DNA from: Oscillospiraceae bacterium
GTDB taxonomy: Bacteria > Bacillota > Clostridia > Oscillospirales > Acutalibacteraceae
Length of the DNA: 64,000 bases
Reading direction: 5' to 3'
NCBI GenBank assembly: GCA_015066395.1
Contig: SVOL01000002.1
Coordinates: 62,001 to 126,000, forward strand
Each line of letters starts with the position of its first letter. Position 1 is the stretch's first letter. This document shows, in pieces, positions 52,943 through 61,562 of the stretch. Position numbers and translations under genes: made by a program. The notes beneath the pieces were generated by a model. That model was not told the DNA's origin. It made no database searches and was given only the letters and a program-made list of their open reading frames with translations.

Positions 52943-52969
52943 TAATTTTATCGAAAAACGATAAAATTA
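52943..52969. promoter_or_regulatory. Perfect 11-bp inverted repeat abutting the -35, candidate operator
   Basis: TAATTTTATCG/CGATAAAATTA (52943-52953 with 52959-52969) with an AAAAA centre, 2 bp upstream of the -35. The XRE protein at 52170 is the likely ligand; this is inference. Confidence 0.6.
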
Positions 52970-53068
52970 CGCAAAATGAAGTTGCAAGCGGCTGTTGCAA
53001 TGATATGGCTTTGTGCCGCGAGAGTTCAATCGCCTGCCCGTAGGGACCGACCTTTCAGACGACACATT

Positions 53069-53138
53069 GTTGTCACTCTGAAGCAACTGCGAAGAATCTT
53101 TGAGTTTTAAAAAGATTCTTCACTACATTCAGAACGAC
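53069..53138. repeat. Small imperfect inverted-repeat (MITE-like) element
   Basis: GAAGAATCTTT (53091-53101) faces AAAGATTCTTC (53111-53121), with outer arms GTCACTCTGAAG and CTACATTCAGAACGAC. This closely resembles the degenerate TGTCATTCTGAG...AGAATC dispersed repeats of Firmicutes. It contains no ORF. Confidence 0.6.
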
Positions 53139-53152
53139 TGAGTGAATATACC

Positions 53153-53203
53153 AAAGCACCAACCGATTGGTTGGTGCTTTTTTCTGGCGGAGAGAAGGGG
53201 ATT
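53153..53203. repeat. 51-bp direct repeat, copy A (tRNA-Ser 3' end plus terminator)
   Basis: Identical over 51 of 51 bp to 53346-53396. It includes the terminator hairpin GCACCAACC/GGTTGGTGC, the CCA end and the last 15 bp of tRNA-Ser, without the rest of the tRNA. Confidence 0.85.
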
Positions 53204-53331
53204 TTTCCGGCACTATCGTGCCTGTCGCCTCGCCGCTTTTGCGGCTCGTTACCCACGTCGGCGAAAACAGTCCACCGGACTGTTTTCTTCCGCAAGCCTT
53301 CGACTTGCTCCCTCCTTGTTCGAATCCCCTT
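53195..53331. mobile_element. Multi-hairpin non-coding element with AAGGGGATT/AATCCCCTT ends
   Basis: The element is bounded by inverted ends AAGGGGATT (53195) and AATCCCCTT (to about 53331). It contains four hairpins in a row: 53209-53222, 53232-53245, 53264-53286 (perfect 10-bp stem) and 53292-53308. The right end (GTTCGAATCCCC) is an inverted copy of the tRNA T-arm. There is no coding capacity. It looks like a REP/MITE-type repeat targeting tRNA 3' ends. Exact borders are uncertain. Confidence 0.5.
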
Positions 53332-53345
53332 TGCACAAAATAACA

Positions 53346-53396
53346 AAAGCACCAACCGATTGGTTGGTGCTTTTTTCTGGCGGAGAGAAGGGGATT
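53346..53396. repeat. 51-bp direct repeat, copy B (overlaps tRNA-Ser 3' end)
   Basis: This is the second copy, 193 bp from copy A, and the functional one. Its hairpin at 53349-53370, followed leftward by TTTTG, serves as the tRNA-Ser terminator. Confidence 0.85.
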
Positions 53397-53469
53397 CGAA
53401 CCCCTGAACGGGTATTAGCCGTTACACGATTTCCAATCGTGCGCCTTAGACCAGCTCAGCCATCTCTCC
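53378..53469 (-). tRNA. tRNA-Ser (GGA)
   Basis: The type II cloverleaf has acceptor GGAGAGA/TCTCTCC, anticodon loop TTGGAAA (GGA), a long variable arm (TAACGGCTAATACCCGTT), T-loop TTCGAAT, G73 as expected for Ser, and an encoded CCA at 53380-53378. Confidence 0.97.
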
Positions 53470-53592
53470 ACAGGTTACCAAAGTATTATAACTGCAACTT
53501 ACAGAAAAATCAAGAGTAAATTTCAAAAAACAAATAAATTTTTAAAATTACATTTCACTTTGAGTTCAGCATCTCATCCAACAACATTTATA

Positions 53593-53621
53593 TTGCAAAC
53601 AGATGGGATATCTTGTATAAT
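53593..53621 (+). promoter_or_regulatory. Promoter of gtrA-FAD oxidoreductase
   Basis: TTGCAA (53593-53598), 17-bp spacer and TATAAT (53616-53621), about 40 bp before the ATG. Confidence 0.75.
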
Positions 53622-53661
53622 ATTTTTGGGTTGATCCTAATTTATTCATTAAGGAGACTGT

Positions 53662-54120
53662 ATGAAAGAACTCTGGATGTATTTTAAGCATTTTGATATG
53701 CACAACCTGTTCCGCGCGCCTACCCACAATCCTTTTATTCAGTTTTTCCGCTATATTTTTGTCGGCGGTTTTGCGACTATAGCCGATTGGGCTGTGTTCT
53801 ACATATTGGACAGTACCCACCCTGAATGGATGTACTTTTCAACCGCCTTGGCTTTTTTGGCGGGTTTAGGTGTGAATTACGTTCTTTCAAAGCATTTCGT
53901 CTTTCCTTTGAGTTCCAAATACAGTAAGCTGACCGAATTTGCGGTTTACATTGTCACAGGGCTTGTCGGTCTGGGACTGACCGAGCTTATAATGTTCATA
54001 CTTGCAAGTAAATTAGGGGTTGGCCATATGATGACAAAGATCATCGCCACGGCGACCGTCTTTGCCTGGAACTTCGGCTCTAAAAAATATCTCTTATACA
54101 GAAAGCGACACTTTAAATGA
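53662..54120 (+). CDS. GtrA-family membrane protein
   Basis: 152 residues, four membrane segments, with the GtrA pattern [37 protein letters not shown] and a C-terminal [20 protein letters not shown]. GtrA proteins help move lipid-linked sugars across the membrane for cell-surface glycosylation. AAGGAG precedes the ATG. It overlaps the next gene by 4 bp. Confidence 0.92.
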   Translation: MKELWMYFKHFDMHNLFRAPTHNPFIQFFRYIFVGGFATIADWAVFYILDSTHPEWMYFSTALAFLAGLGVNYVLSKHFVFPLSSKYSKLTEFAVYIVTGLVGLGLTELIMFILASKLGVGHMMTKIIATATVFAWNFGSKKYLLYRKRHFK

Positions 54121-55664
54121 AACAAGCAATCATCATCGGTGCCGGTCCGGCAGGACTGACCGCGGCGTACAAATTACTCGAATCGGGTGAATTTGACATT
54201 ACCGTTTTGGAAAGCACCGCGTCATTCGGCGGAATATCGCAGACAGTTAAATATAACGGCAACAGAATGGACATCGGCGGTCACCGCTTCTTTTCGAAGG
54301 ATAAAGATGTGGTAGATTTCTGGACCTCGCTGTTGCCCGTGCAAGGCTCGCCGTCGGTTGATGACAAGGTGTTTGACCGCAAAAAAGAGTTTTCCGTCGG
54401 CGGTCCCGACCCCGAAAAATCAGATGCTGTCATGCTTATCCGTGACCGCATTTCGAGAATATACTACAAAGGCAAGTTTTTCGACTATCCCGTAACCTTG
54501 AAATGGGAAACGCTTAAAAATATGGGCTTTTTAACGACCGTAAAGGCCGGCTTTTCCTACCTCGCCGCACGCGTCCGTAAACTGCCCGAGGATAACCTTG
54601 AAAACTTTTACATCAACCGCTTCGGCAAGGTGCTTTACTCGATGTTTTTTGAAGGCTACACCGAAAAGCTATGGGGTCGCCACCCATCAGAGATATCGGC
54701 CGATTGGGGCTCTCAAAGAGTAAAAGGACTCAGCATCACTGCGGTTTTAAAGGATATGTTTGCCAAGATATTCGGCAAAAAACAGCAGCAGAAGGAGACC
54801 TCGCTGATCGAAAGCTTTATGTATCCCAAATTGGGTCCGGGTCAACTTTGGGAGACTTTAGCCGAAAGAATAACCGAAAAAGGCGGCAAGGTGCATTTAA
54901 ACTGCACCGTCAAAACCTTAAATACCGACGGTGACAAAATAACCTCGGTCGTTTACGATGAAAACGGCACTTTAAAGACGCTTGACGCCGATGTTGTCTT
55001 TTCGTCTATGCCCTTGAATGAACTGATCGACGGACTCAAGACCGAAATCCCCGAAGCTGTAACAAAAGCGGCCGCCGGTCTGCCCTTCCGCGATTTTCAG
55101 ACGGTCGGTCTGCTGGTCAATAAACTGAAGCTCAAAAACAAAACCGACTACCAAACGCTCGGCGGCATCGTACCCGACTGTTGGATCTACGTGCAGGATA
55201 CTTCGGTGCGTTTGGGTCGACTGCAGATATTCAACAACTGGTCGCCGTACCTCGTTAAAGACGCCGAGAACACCGTCTGGATCGGACTTGAGTACTTTTG
55301 CAACGAGGGTGATGAGCTGTGGGAAAAATCGGACGAAGATTTCATAAATCTTGCTGTCGATGAACTCGTCAAGATCGGTGTTATTGATAGGTCAGCAGTG
55401 CTTGACAGTCACCGCGAACGTATCAAAAAGGCCTATCCCGCTTACTTTGACACCTACAGCGATATCGGTTTGATTATTGACTTTTTGAACCGATTCGACA
55501 ATCTTTTCTGCATCGGCAGAAACGGTCAGCACCGCTATAACAATATGGATCACTCGATGGTCACCGCATTCAAGGCGGTCGACGTTGCATTGGGAATATC
55601 TAGTGACAGATCTGCGGTCTGGAATGTCAATACCGAAAAGGATTATCACGAAGAAAGTAAATAG
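54117..55664 (+). CDS. FAD-dependent amine-oxidase-like protein of surface polysaccharide loci
   Basis: 515 residues. Dinucleotide motif [20 protein letters not shown] at the N-terminus, then [36 protein letters not shown] and a C-terminal [18 protein letters not shown]. This resembles UDP-galactopyranose mutase/protoporphyrinogen oxidase-like flavoproteins that commonly pair with GtrA. The ATG lies inside the gtrA stop region (ATGA), so they are coupled. A role in sugar-nucleotide or glycolipid modification is inferred. Confidence 0.85.
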   Translation: MKQAIIIGAGPAGLTAAYKLLESGEFDITVLESTASFGGISQTVKYNGNRMDIGGHRFFSKDKDVVDFWTSLLPVQGSPSVDDKVFDRKKEFSVGGPDPEKSDAVMLIRDRISRIYYKGKFFDYPVTLKWETLKNMGFLTTVKAGFSYLAARVRKLPEDNLENFYINRFGKVLYSMFFEGYTEKLWGRHPSEISADWGSQRVKGLSITAVLKDMFAKIFGKKQQQKETSLIESFMYPKLGPGQLWETLAERITEKGGKVHLNCTVKTLNTDGDKITSVVYDENGTLKTLDADVVFSSMPLNELIDGLKTEIPEAVTKAAAGLPFRDFQTVGLLVNKLKLKNKTDYQTLGGIVPDCWIYVQDTSVRLGRLQIFNNWSPYLVKDAENTVWIGLEYFCNEGDELWEKSDEDFINLAVDELVKIGVIDRSAVLDSHRERIKKAYPAYFDTYSDIGLIIDFLNRFDNLFCIGRNGQHRYNNMDHSMVTAFKAVDVALGISSDRSAVWNVNTEKDYHEESK

Positions 55665-55666
55665 CA

Positions 55667-55702
55667 AAAAGCGTTCTTGCCGTGTGGCAAGAACGCTTTT
55701 TT
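55667..55702. terminator. Bidirectional terminator
   Basis: A perfect 15-bp stem (55667-55681 with 55686-55700), loop GTGT, followed by six T on the right, with A residues on the left for the convergent asnB. Confidence 0.88.
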
Positions 55703-55703
55703 G

Positions 55704-57521
55704 TTAAAACTCCACCCGATGATCCTCAAGCCAGTAGTCAAACTGAACGAGCCAGGCGATAAGTTGCGGAGTCGACATCAACTGACCGAACCAGGTCTTA
55801 TCCTCGCCTTCGAGTATGCCGTTCAATACATTTCTGTCAATCATCTCCGACAGCAAGCCACCTTTTTTAAGGCGAGTCTGCAGCATTTCGGTGACCCTTT
55901 TGCGGTATTCGGGGTTATGGGTCTTAGGGTACGGACTCTTTTTGCGCCACAAGATCTTATCGGGCAGCCAATCCTTCATCGCGTTGCGGAGAAGTGCCTT
56001 TTCGACGCCGTTTTCAAACTTTATTTCCCACGGCACATTATAGACATACTCCAAAATCCTGTGATCGGCAAACGGTACTCTGACCTCAACTCCCGACCAC
56101 ATACTCATTCGGTCTTTTCGTTCCAAAAGCGAGGTCATAAAGTAACCGACCGAAAGACAGGTAGCAATTCGCGACTGCCTCATCGCGTCGCTGTCACCTG
56201 GCAAGGTCGGGCAATCGGCAATTATCTTGCGATATTCGTTTGATAAGAACTTAAATCCCTCTTCGGCCTTTGCCACATCGCGTCTGAACACCCCTGCCCT
56301 CTCCATAGGCTCGTGAATCCACGGGAAGAAATCGCGGTATAGCATCTCGGGTCGGTAAAACCACGGGTATCCGCCGAATATCTCGTCGGAGCACTCGCCG
56401 GAAAGGGCAACGGTATGACGCTTTTTTATCTCGGAGCAAAAATACAGCAGCGACGAGTCGATATCGGCCTGACCGGGAAAATCTCTGGCATCGACCGCCG
56501 ACAACAAACGATCTGCGACCTCTTTGTTAGGAGCGGTAAGCACGGTATGATCGGTACCCAACCAGCGGCTCAGGTAAACGGCAAATTCATCGTCACCCTG
56601 CGGTTGAAACAGTGTGCTCTTAAAACTCTGTTTGTTGCCCTCATATTCAAAGGAATAGGTGCTCAGGACCTCTCCTTTTTTGCGGTAGCACTCGGCCACA
56701 ACAGCGGTAATGACCGACGAATCAAGCCCGCCCGACAAAAAGGTGCAAAGCGGCACATCGCTGACCGTTTGACGTGTTATGGCGTCATTCAAAAGGTCGG
56801 CTGTGGCTTCGGCCGCATCGACCGTATCGCCCTGAAAAGGCTTTGCTTCCAATTTCCAGTAATCCCAGAGTTTCAACCCTTTTTCGGAAAACTCGCCGCA
56901 CATCGCGGGTTTTAATTCTTCTATACTCTCAAAAACCGTTGTCCCCGACAATGTCACGGGTGTCAAGAATATTAACTGCCAGAGTCCTTCCTGCGATACC
57001 TTTCGGCTGATTTTGTCGTTTTGAAGTAATGCTTTGATCTCAGAGGCGAAGCTGAACGTACTGCCGCTGAGATTATAGAAAAACGGCTTGACACCCATTC
57101 GGTCGCGGGCAAAAAATACCTTTCTTTCGTGGATATCGTAAACCGAGAAAGCAAAAATACCGTTCAAACTTTTAGGGCACTCGGTTCCGTATATAATGTA
57201 GCTCCACAGCACCGTTTCGGTATCGCACTCGGTTCTGAAATGTGCGCCGTGCCGTTCTAAATTTTTACGCAATTCGGGTGAATTGTATATTTCGCCGTTA
57301 TATGCAATAACATACTCGCGACCGCGATAAGTCACCCTCATCGGCTGACCGCCGTTTTGAGGATCCATAACACTCAACCGATTGTGTTGAAGCACAACTG
57401 CTTCATCAGAGAAAATATCGCTCGCATCGGGACCGCGATGCTTCATAACGCTTCCCATTTTGCCGCACAGCAAAACATCGGGCTTTTCTTTAAAATCAAT
57501 CATACCGCAGATAGAACACAT
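55704..57521 (-). CDS. asnB: Asparagine synthase (glutamine-hydrolysing)
   Basis: 605 residues from ATG 57521, chosen because the glutaminase needs Cys2 (MCSICGMID) and GGAG lies 8 nt upstream. The N-terminal class II glutaminase has HRGPDASD and YNGEIYN, and the C-terminal synthetase has the PP-loop LSGGLDSSVITAV (about 265-277) and SGECSDEIFGGYPW. It makes asparagine from aspartate, glutamine and ATP. It is monocistronic. Confidence 0.95.
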   Translation of the reverse strand: MCSICGMIDFKEKPDVLLCGKMGSVMKHRGPDASDIFSDEAVVLQHNRLSVMDPQNGGQPMRVTYRGREYVIAYNGEIYNSPELRKNLERHGAHFRTECDTETVLWSYIIYGTECPKSLNGIFAFSVYDIHERKVFFARDRMGVKPFFYNLSGSTFSFASEIKALLQNDKISRKVSQEGLWQLIFLTPVTLSGTTVFESIEELKPAMCGEFSEKGLKLWDYWKLEAKPFQGDTVDAAEATADLLNDAITRQTVSDVPLCTFLSGGLDSSVITAVVAECYRKKGEVLSTYSFEYEGNKQSFKSTLFQPQGDDEFAVYLSRWLGTDHTVLTAPNKEVADRLLSAVDARDFPGQADIDSSLLYFCSEIKKRHTVALSGECSDEIFGGYPWFYRPEMLYRDFFPWIHEPMERAGVFRRDVAKAEEGFKFLSNEYRKIIADCPTLPGDSDAMRQSRIATCLSVGYFMTSLLERKDRMSMWSGVEVRVPFADHRILEYVYNVPWEIKFENGVEKALLRNAMKDWLPDKILWRKKSPYPKTHNPEYRKRVTEMLQTRLKKGGLLSEMIDRNVLNGILEGEDKTWFGQLMSTPQLIAWLVQFDYWLEDHRVEF

Positions 57522-57585
57522 ATCGACCACTCCGTAAAATTACTCTCCATATCTTATGCAGTTTTTATTAAATTAGTGATTTAAA

Positions 57586-57617
57586 AACTCCTCTTCCGTT
57601 TAACCGAAAGAGGAGTT
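57586..57617 (-). terminator. Terminator of the phage-like lysis module
   Basis: A 13-bp stem with one mismatch (57586-57598 with 57605-57617), loop TTTAAC, followed leftward by TTTAAATC, just after the endolysin stop. Confidence 0.78.
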
Positions 57618-57621
57618 CGTT

Positions 57622-58311
57622 TTAGCCTATTTGTGCCAATGCCGGCACAGTCTCACCCATACCGCAAATGCCGTCCACAGCAAGACCTCTGGCTGCCTGG
57701 AAATCCTTTACAGCTTTAAAGGTCTTGACGCCGAACACTCCGTCGAGCGTTCCGACCTCAAAACCAGCTTTTTGCAACTGAAACTGTATCCACAAAACAT
57801 TCACAAGCCGAGTCGAGCGTCGTTTAATGGTAACGGTCGGTTTAACTCCGGGGTTGAGTTCAACTTTACCGCCGAAGGTCTTTTGTGAGCGAAAACCATC
57901 GCCGGTTGCCGTCAGACCGTAATAAGGCTTGGTCTCGCGGACGTCAACGTGAACAAAATTGCGTTCGGTGTACTTCAAAACACCTCTGAAACCGGCACTC
58001 TCTGCCAACGCCGCAAACTCGTCCAAGGTCATACCCTTAGGAATTTTAAGATCGGCGGCATAACCCAAAGTATGCTTACTTTTCTCCACGCCGCCGACCT
58101 TTTTGTTGTGTTCCTCACAACGGTAGCCGGAATGCAAAGCTATCGCTTTTTTACATTTATCCCTCATCCATTGCAGACGCTCGATGACCTCTGGAGCGTA
58201 GATAACCTCTGAGCAGCAACCCTTGCCGTTGCAGGAAAACTCACTTGCTTTAAAGTTTTTGCTTAAAAGCACCGCGCTGTTTTTGGACAGTTTTTTAACC
58301 TTAAGGCTCAT
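57622..58311 (-). CDS. Phage-type endolysin: M15 peptidase plus peptidoglycan-binding domain
   Basis: 229 residues from ATG 58311. The peptidase M15 zinc/catalytic pattern is present: ALHSGYRCEEHNKKVGG, SKHTLGYAADLKI (His and Asp ligands) and NFVHVDVRE (His). A C-terminal PG_binding_1 domain (about 155-229) reads QLQKAGFEVGTLDGVFG. There is no signal peptide, so it would need a holin, whose gene lies directly upstream and overlaps by 11 bp. It cleaves peptide cross-links in the cell wall. Confidence 0.88.
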   Translation of the reverse strand: MSLKVKKLSKNSAVLLSKNFKASEFSCNGKGCCSEVIYAPEVIERLQWMRDKCKKAIALHSGYRCEEHNKKVGGVEKSKHTLGYAADLKIPKGMTLDEFAALAESAGFRGVLKYTERNFVHVDVRETKPYYGLTATGDGFRSQKTFGGKVELNPGVKPTVTIKRRSTRLVNVLWIQFQLQKAGFEVGTLDGVFGVKTFKAVKDFQAARGLAVDGICGMGETVPALAQIG

Positions 58312-58534
58312 CACTTTCACCGCCTTTAAAGACGTTGACAAGCATATTCCAGACCGCACTGACCCCTGCCGCAATTCCCGCGACCGCGGTGGTATACACG
58401 GCCGACGTTAAGGTCTCGCCGCTGCCGAAATTCATAAAGTCACTCGCCGCCGCTGTTGCAACAAAGGCCTCAACAAAGGTCTTTAGCGCTCTTTCGCCGA
58501 CATCCTTCCAATCTACTTTTTTTAAAAATTTCAA
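58301..58534 (-). CDS. Phage holin
   Basis: 77 residues. The N-terminus MKFLKKVDWKDVGERALKTF matches r1t-type holins, then two hydrophobic stretches (about 20-40 and 42-66) and a charged tail GGESDEP. It forms membrane lesions that let the endolysin reach the wall. It overlaps the gene upstream by 4 bp and the endolysin gene downstream. Confidence 0.82.
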   Translation of the reverse strand: MKFLKKVDWKDVGERALKTFVEAFVATAAASDFMNFGSGETLTSAVYTTAVAGIAAGVSAVWNMLVNVFKGGESDEP

Positions 58535-58791
58535 CTCATCGCATCCCTTCTTAAATTTGTTTCCAAAGTTTCAAGACGATGGTCTATTCCCGATATTTTA
58601 GAGGAAACTACAGCCTGCTCCTGCTCGACCTTAAACATCTTTTCGATAAGGTCGTTATGTCGGTCGACCTTTTTCTCTAACTGCTCCAATCGGTAATTTG
58701 TGAGCTTGGCCGAGCAAACCACTCCGAAGATTGAGCCGACACAGGAACCGCCGAGACCTATAAGAGCCACCAGCACCGCCTCACTTATCAT
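58531..58791 (-). CDS. XhlA-like membrane-anchored coiled-coil protein
   Basis: 86 residues. One N-terminal hydrophobic segment (about 5-28) is followed by a coiled coil (about 35-80) with regular hydrophobic spacing (LEQLEKKVDRHNDLIEKMF). Such XhlA/hemolysin-like proteins accompany holins in PBSX-like phages. It is part of the tail-lysis cassette and overlaps both neighbours by 4 bp (ATGA). Confidence 0.75.
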   Translation of the reverse strand: MISEAVLVALIGLGGSCVGSIFGVVCSAKLTNYRLEQLEKKVDRHNDLIEKMFKVEQEQAVVSSKISGIDHRLETLETNLRRDAMS

Positions 58792-60443
58792 ACTATTCCG
58801 CCAAGTGCTTCCACGGCACTTTTAAGCCGTTGGAAGGCGTAGTTGATATCCATGTGGTAATCCACATTAAACTCTACACCGACACTGTCACACATAAAAG
58901 TCGCAGTAGGTGCCACGGAATTGATCGCACCCACTACTCCGTGGGCGTTGGGAGTGTATTCCTCAGGTTCTGCATAAGGCTCAAACTCCGTACCCGTACT
59001 ACCCGCTTCAAGCTGTATTTTCAAGATGGTATTTTCAAAGGATTTTCCGTAAATATAAAATCCCAGATACACCCATCTGCCGCTGCTTAAGGTAAATTTC
59101 TTTGAACCGTAACCGTTAAAATTGTTAAACGATGCATAGGTCGTACTGTCGTCTCTGATACAAATACTGTTTACTGTGGTTCCGTATTCGTGGTCTATGC
59201 TGAACGTATAGGTGCCGGCCGGCAAGTAAACAGAAAAAGCATCCTTAAACTCCGCGCGGTTCGTCAATATTTCGCCACTCGAAAGCCCGTTTAGAACTAA
59301 ACGACCCTGTGAATCGGATACGATATTTACGCCCGATATATCGAGGTTCAGATCGATGCATCCAATAAGATTTTTTCCGTAAACGTAGACCGGATCACCC
59401 TCAAAAATACGACACGCTGAAATCGGCACAGCTTGCGCACTACGGATCGTATAGATCAATGCTCCCTGTGCCACCTGGTAGTAATCTCCCAAATTATAAA
59501 CAGCTTTGGTCGACTGATCGGTCAAAGTACCCGATATAATGAGGTCACCATCGCTTGCCGTGAGATAAAGATCGGGTAAAAATGTTCCGACAAACGGAAA
59601 TACATAGCCGATCTGCTCACCGCTGTCCATATCAACATACAGCGACGGATTGACACCGTCGGCCGTGACAGACTCTCCAAAGACGAGGTGACAGCTGTCG
59701 ATACCGGCCGGTGTGATCTCACCGACACCTTTTACCAACACCGGCTCCTTCAGAGTCAAAAACATATTGTGCGCAAACGGACATACGTTGTCTAATCTGA
59801 AAACACCCTTGCCCGACGCAGAGCTTCTTAATGCATTGCCGACACTGCCGTCCTCTTTCAGACTCGCAACTACCGCGGCGGCGTCCGAAATGCTGTCGAT
59901 CGACTTCTTTGCCTCGGCAGAATACCGACTGCACATCTGCAGGTGGCCAAGACACATATCACTCGCCATAATAGACTCATCGGCCGAAGTCACTGCCTTT
60001 TTGGCGGCAGCTTCAGCCTTTATTTTATATTCGGAACAAGCCAAAAAGACCTTATCCAAGGCATCGGCCGTACCCTGAAAGCGAACGCCGCCTTTTTTGG
60101 AAAATTTTACCTCAAATTCGAAGATCTCGCTTTTCGCGATCATCTGCGGTTCGCTGTCAACGAGCTTGACCGCCAGCAACTGGCAATGCGCCACAGGCGG
60201 ATTAACGGCTTCCTGGGGAACGGTAAAAGTAAACGTCCCGTTTTTCGGTGTTATCATATCGCTGATATAATCGTCAAAGACGACCTGATAATAGTTGACA
60301 CCGTTAAAAACCGAATCTCCCTCCTCATCGACCTCAAAATCCAGAAGAGCAGCATTGTGCTCGCCGCCGTAGCCGAGAAGCCGGTCATCGGATTCCACAG
60401 TGACCGCACCTTTGGCATCAACAGACACAAAAAAATTTCTCAT
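58788..60443 (-). CDS. Phage-like tail or baseplate protein with receptor-binding features
   Basis: 551 residues from ATG 60443 (AGGAGAGG upstream; an earlier TTG at 60473 lacks a site). The N-terminal domain of about 100 residues resembles BppU/baseplate upper proteins (GYGGEHNAALLDF, YYQVVFDDYIS). An Ala-rich helical stretch lies at about 125-195, then a beta-rich C-terminal region with a carbohydrate-binding-like part (PAGTYTFSIDHEYG) and the tail motif EAGSTGTEFEPY common in phage adhesins. It likely contacts the host surface. It starts the four-gene module. Confidence 0.75.
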   Translation of the reverse strand: MRNFFVSVDAKGAVTVESDDRLLGYGGEHNAALLDFEVDEEGDSVFNGVNYYQVVFDDYISDMITPKNGTFTFTVPQEAVNPPVAHCQLLAVKLVDSEPQMIAKSEIFEFEVKFSKKGGVRFQGTADALDKVFLACSEYKIKAEAAAKKAVTSADESIMASDMCLGHLQMCSRYSAEAKKSIDSISDAAAVVASLKEDGSVGNALRSSASGKGVFRLDNVCPFAHNMFLTLKEPVLVKGVGEITPAGIDSCHLVFGESVTADGVNPSLYVDMDSGEQIGYVFPFVGTFLPDLYLTASDGDLIISGTLTDQSTKAVYNLGDYYQVAQGALIYTIRSAQAVPISACRIFEGDPVYVYGKNLIGCIDLNLDISGVNIVSDSQGRLVLNGLSSGEILTNRAEFKDAFSVYLPAGTYTFSIDHEYGTTVNSICIRDDSTTYASFNNFNGYGSKKFTLSSGRWVYLGFYIYGKSFENTILKIQLEAGSTGTEFEPYAEPEEYTPNAHGVVGAINSVAPTATFMCDSVGVEFNVDYHMDINYAFQRLKSAVEALGGIV

Positions 60444-60473
60444 AAAACCTCTCCTTATATTTGCAACTTCCAA

Positions 60474-60783
60474 TAAAACAAGGGTTCTGAGAGCAACGTT
60501 GGTGCAACAGATGTCAAGCCTTCAATACAATTTGTATTTTAATTCCAAAAAGGCGCGCAGTTAAGAGTTATGTAAACTAAATAACCAATCAATTTATCCC
60601 CGTTATCCACATAGTTTTTAGACCCAAACGCAAAATTCGACCTTAATTTCAAGGCAAATTGCGGTTTTTCTTGTGGATAACTCTGTTAACAAAGTGGATT
60701 ACTAAACGTATATAAATAATGCCCTTCAAAAATTATGTCAATCAAAACTGTCTTTTTAAAAGAAAAACTCCTCGAAAAACAGC
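60474..60783. other. Noncoding stretch with two perfect DnaA boxes
   Basis: TTATCCACA at 60603-60611 and its inverse TGTGGATAA at 60672-60680 are perfect DnaA boxes in opposed orientation, 60 bp apart. Weaker matches lie at 60594-60602 and 60692-60700. AT-rich sequence lies between and beyond them. No dnaA, dnaN or rep gene is near. I see no ORF or other RNA element in this stretch. Confidence 0.6.
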
Positions 60784-60818
60784 AAAAAAACACCCGCGGG
60801 CATAACTGCTCACGGGTG
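60784..60818 (-). terminator. Terminator of the CarD-like gene
   Basis: Stem CACCCG/CGGGTG (60791-60796 with 60813-60818) extended by imperfect pairs, followed leftward by seven U. Confidence 0.75.
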
Positions 60819-60883
60819 TGAAAATCACCGATTCAATATACTGATCATTTATAAAAGTTATTCGTACCGATCGTTTATGAGGA

Positions 60884-61369
60884 TCACTTATAAATAAGTT
60901 CCTCGACCTCTTTGACTGTAAGTGACAACACATGGGAAAACTCATCACAGACGATACGCGATACTTCCTTGAAGAACCTTTCGTCCGAGAGATGGAGTCT
61001 TTTGGACTTTTCGTTAAGCTCCTGCTGTTTTAAGTGAATGGACCTCATAAGGTTAAGCCTTTCAGAGCAGGTTCCTGCAGAGATTATGCCGCCGAAAACT
61101 TCTTTTCGTTTCGACTCGTCCTCTATCCACATATCAGAACTGTCAGTTGCGTCTATCAATTCCTTGACCTCATCAACCGAAAGCACCTTTCTCACCTTTG
61201 CAAGCAGAGCTTCATTATCGGTAGGAATGTAAACTGTGGACGCACACTGAGCGACCGGCTTCAGAACATAATAATTCTTGAAAACGCGACCGATTTTTTT
61301 CTTCTCAATATTCTCAACAACGCACACACCTGTTGTGCCATAAAACACTGTACTGTTAAGCTCCAACAT
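60884..61369 (-). CDS. CarD-family RNA polymerase-binding regulator
   Basis: 161 residues. The N-terminal Tudor-like RNAP-interaction domain (about 1-58) has STVFYGTTGVCVVENIEKKK and NYYVLKPVAQCASTVYIPTD, and a helical C-terminal DNA-binding domain (about 65-161) is rich in Lys, Arg and Glu. CarD/CdnL proteins stabilise open promoter complexes. AGGAAG precedes the ATG. A -10-like TATAAT lies at 61419-61414, but its -35 is weak. Confidence 0.88.
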   Translation of the reverse strand: MLELNSTVFYGTTGVCVVENIEKKKIGRVFKNYYVLKPVAQCASTVYIPTDNEALLAKVRKVLSVDEVKELIDATDSSDMWIEDESKRKEVFGGIISAGTCSERLNLMRSIHLKQQELNEKSKRLHLSDERFFKEVSRIVCDEFSHVLSLTVKEVEELIYK

Positions 61370-61510
61370 TCACTTCCTGCTCCCTTCAAAACAATGTCCC
61401 GAATTGTAATATTATTATATCATTTTTCCTAAAAAAAGGTAATAGTCAAACCTCACAAATCTTTTACCACATTTCAGAAAATTAAAGGTAAATTGCTGGC
61501 AAATTTCGAC

Positions 61511-61545
61511 AAAAAAACGCCGTTCCCGTAATATTGGGAACGGCG
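61511..61545 (-). terminator. Terminator of the sodium-pump pair
   Basis: A perfect 10-bp stem (61518-61527 with 61536-61545), loop of 8 nt, followed leftward by seven U. Confidence 0.88.
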
Positions 61546-61562
61546 ACTAAAACTTTTGAATA

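Noticed and set aside
53204-53345. Complete insertion sequence
   Set aside because: The segment is only about 140 bp and has no transposase; it is better described as a small non-coding hairpin repeat.
60594-60700. Chromosomal replication origin
   Set aside because: Two perfect DnaA boxes exist, but dnaA, dnaN, rpmH and gidA are absent and there is no clear cluster of boxes plus unwinding element.
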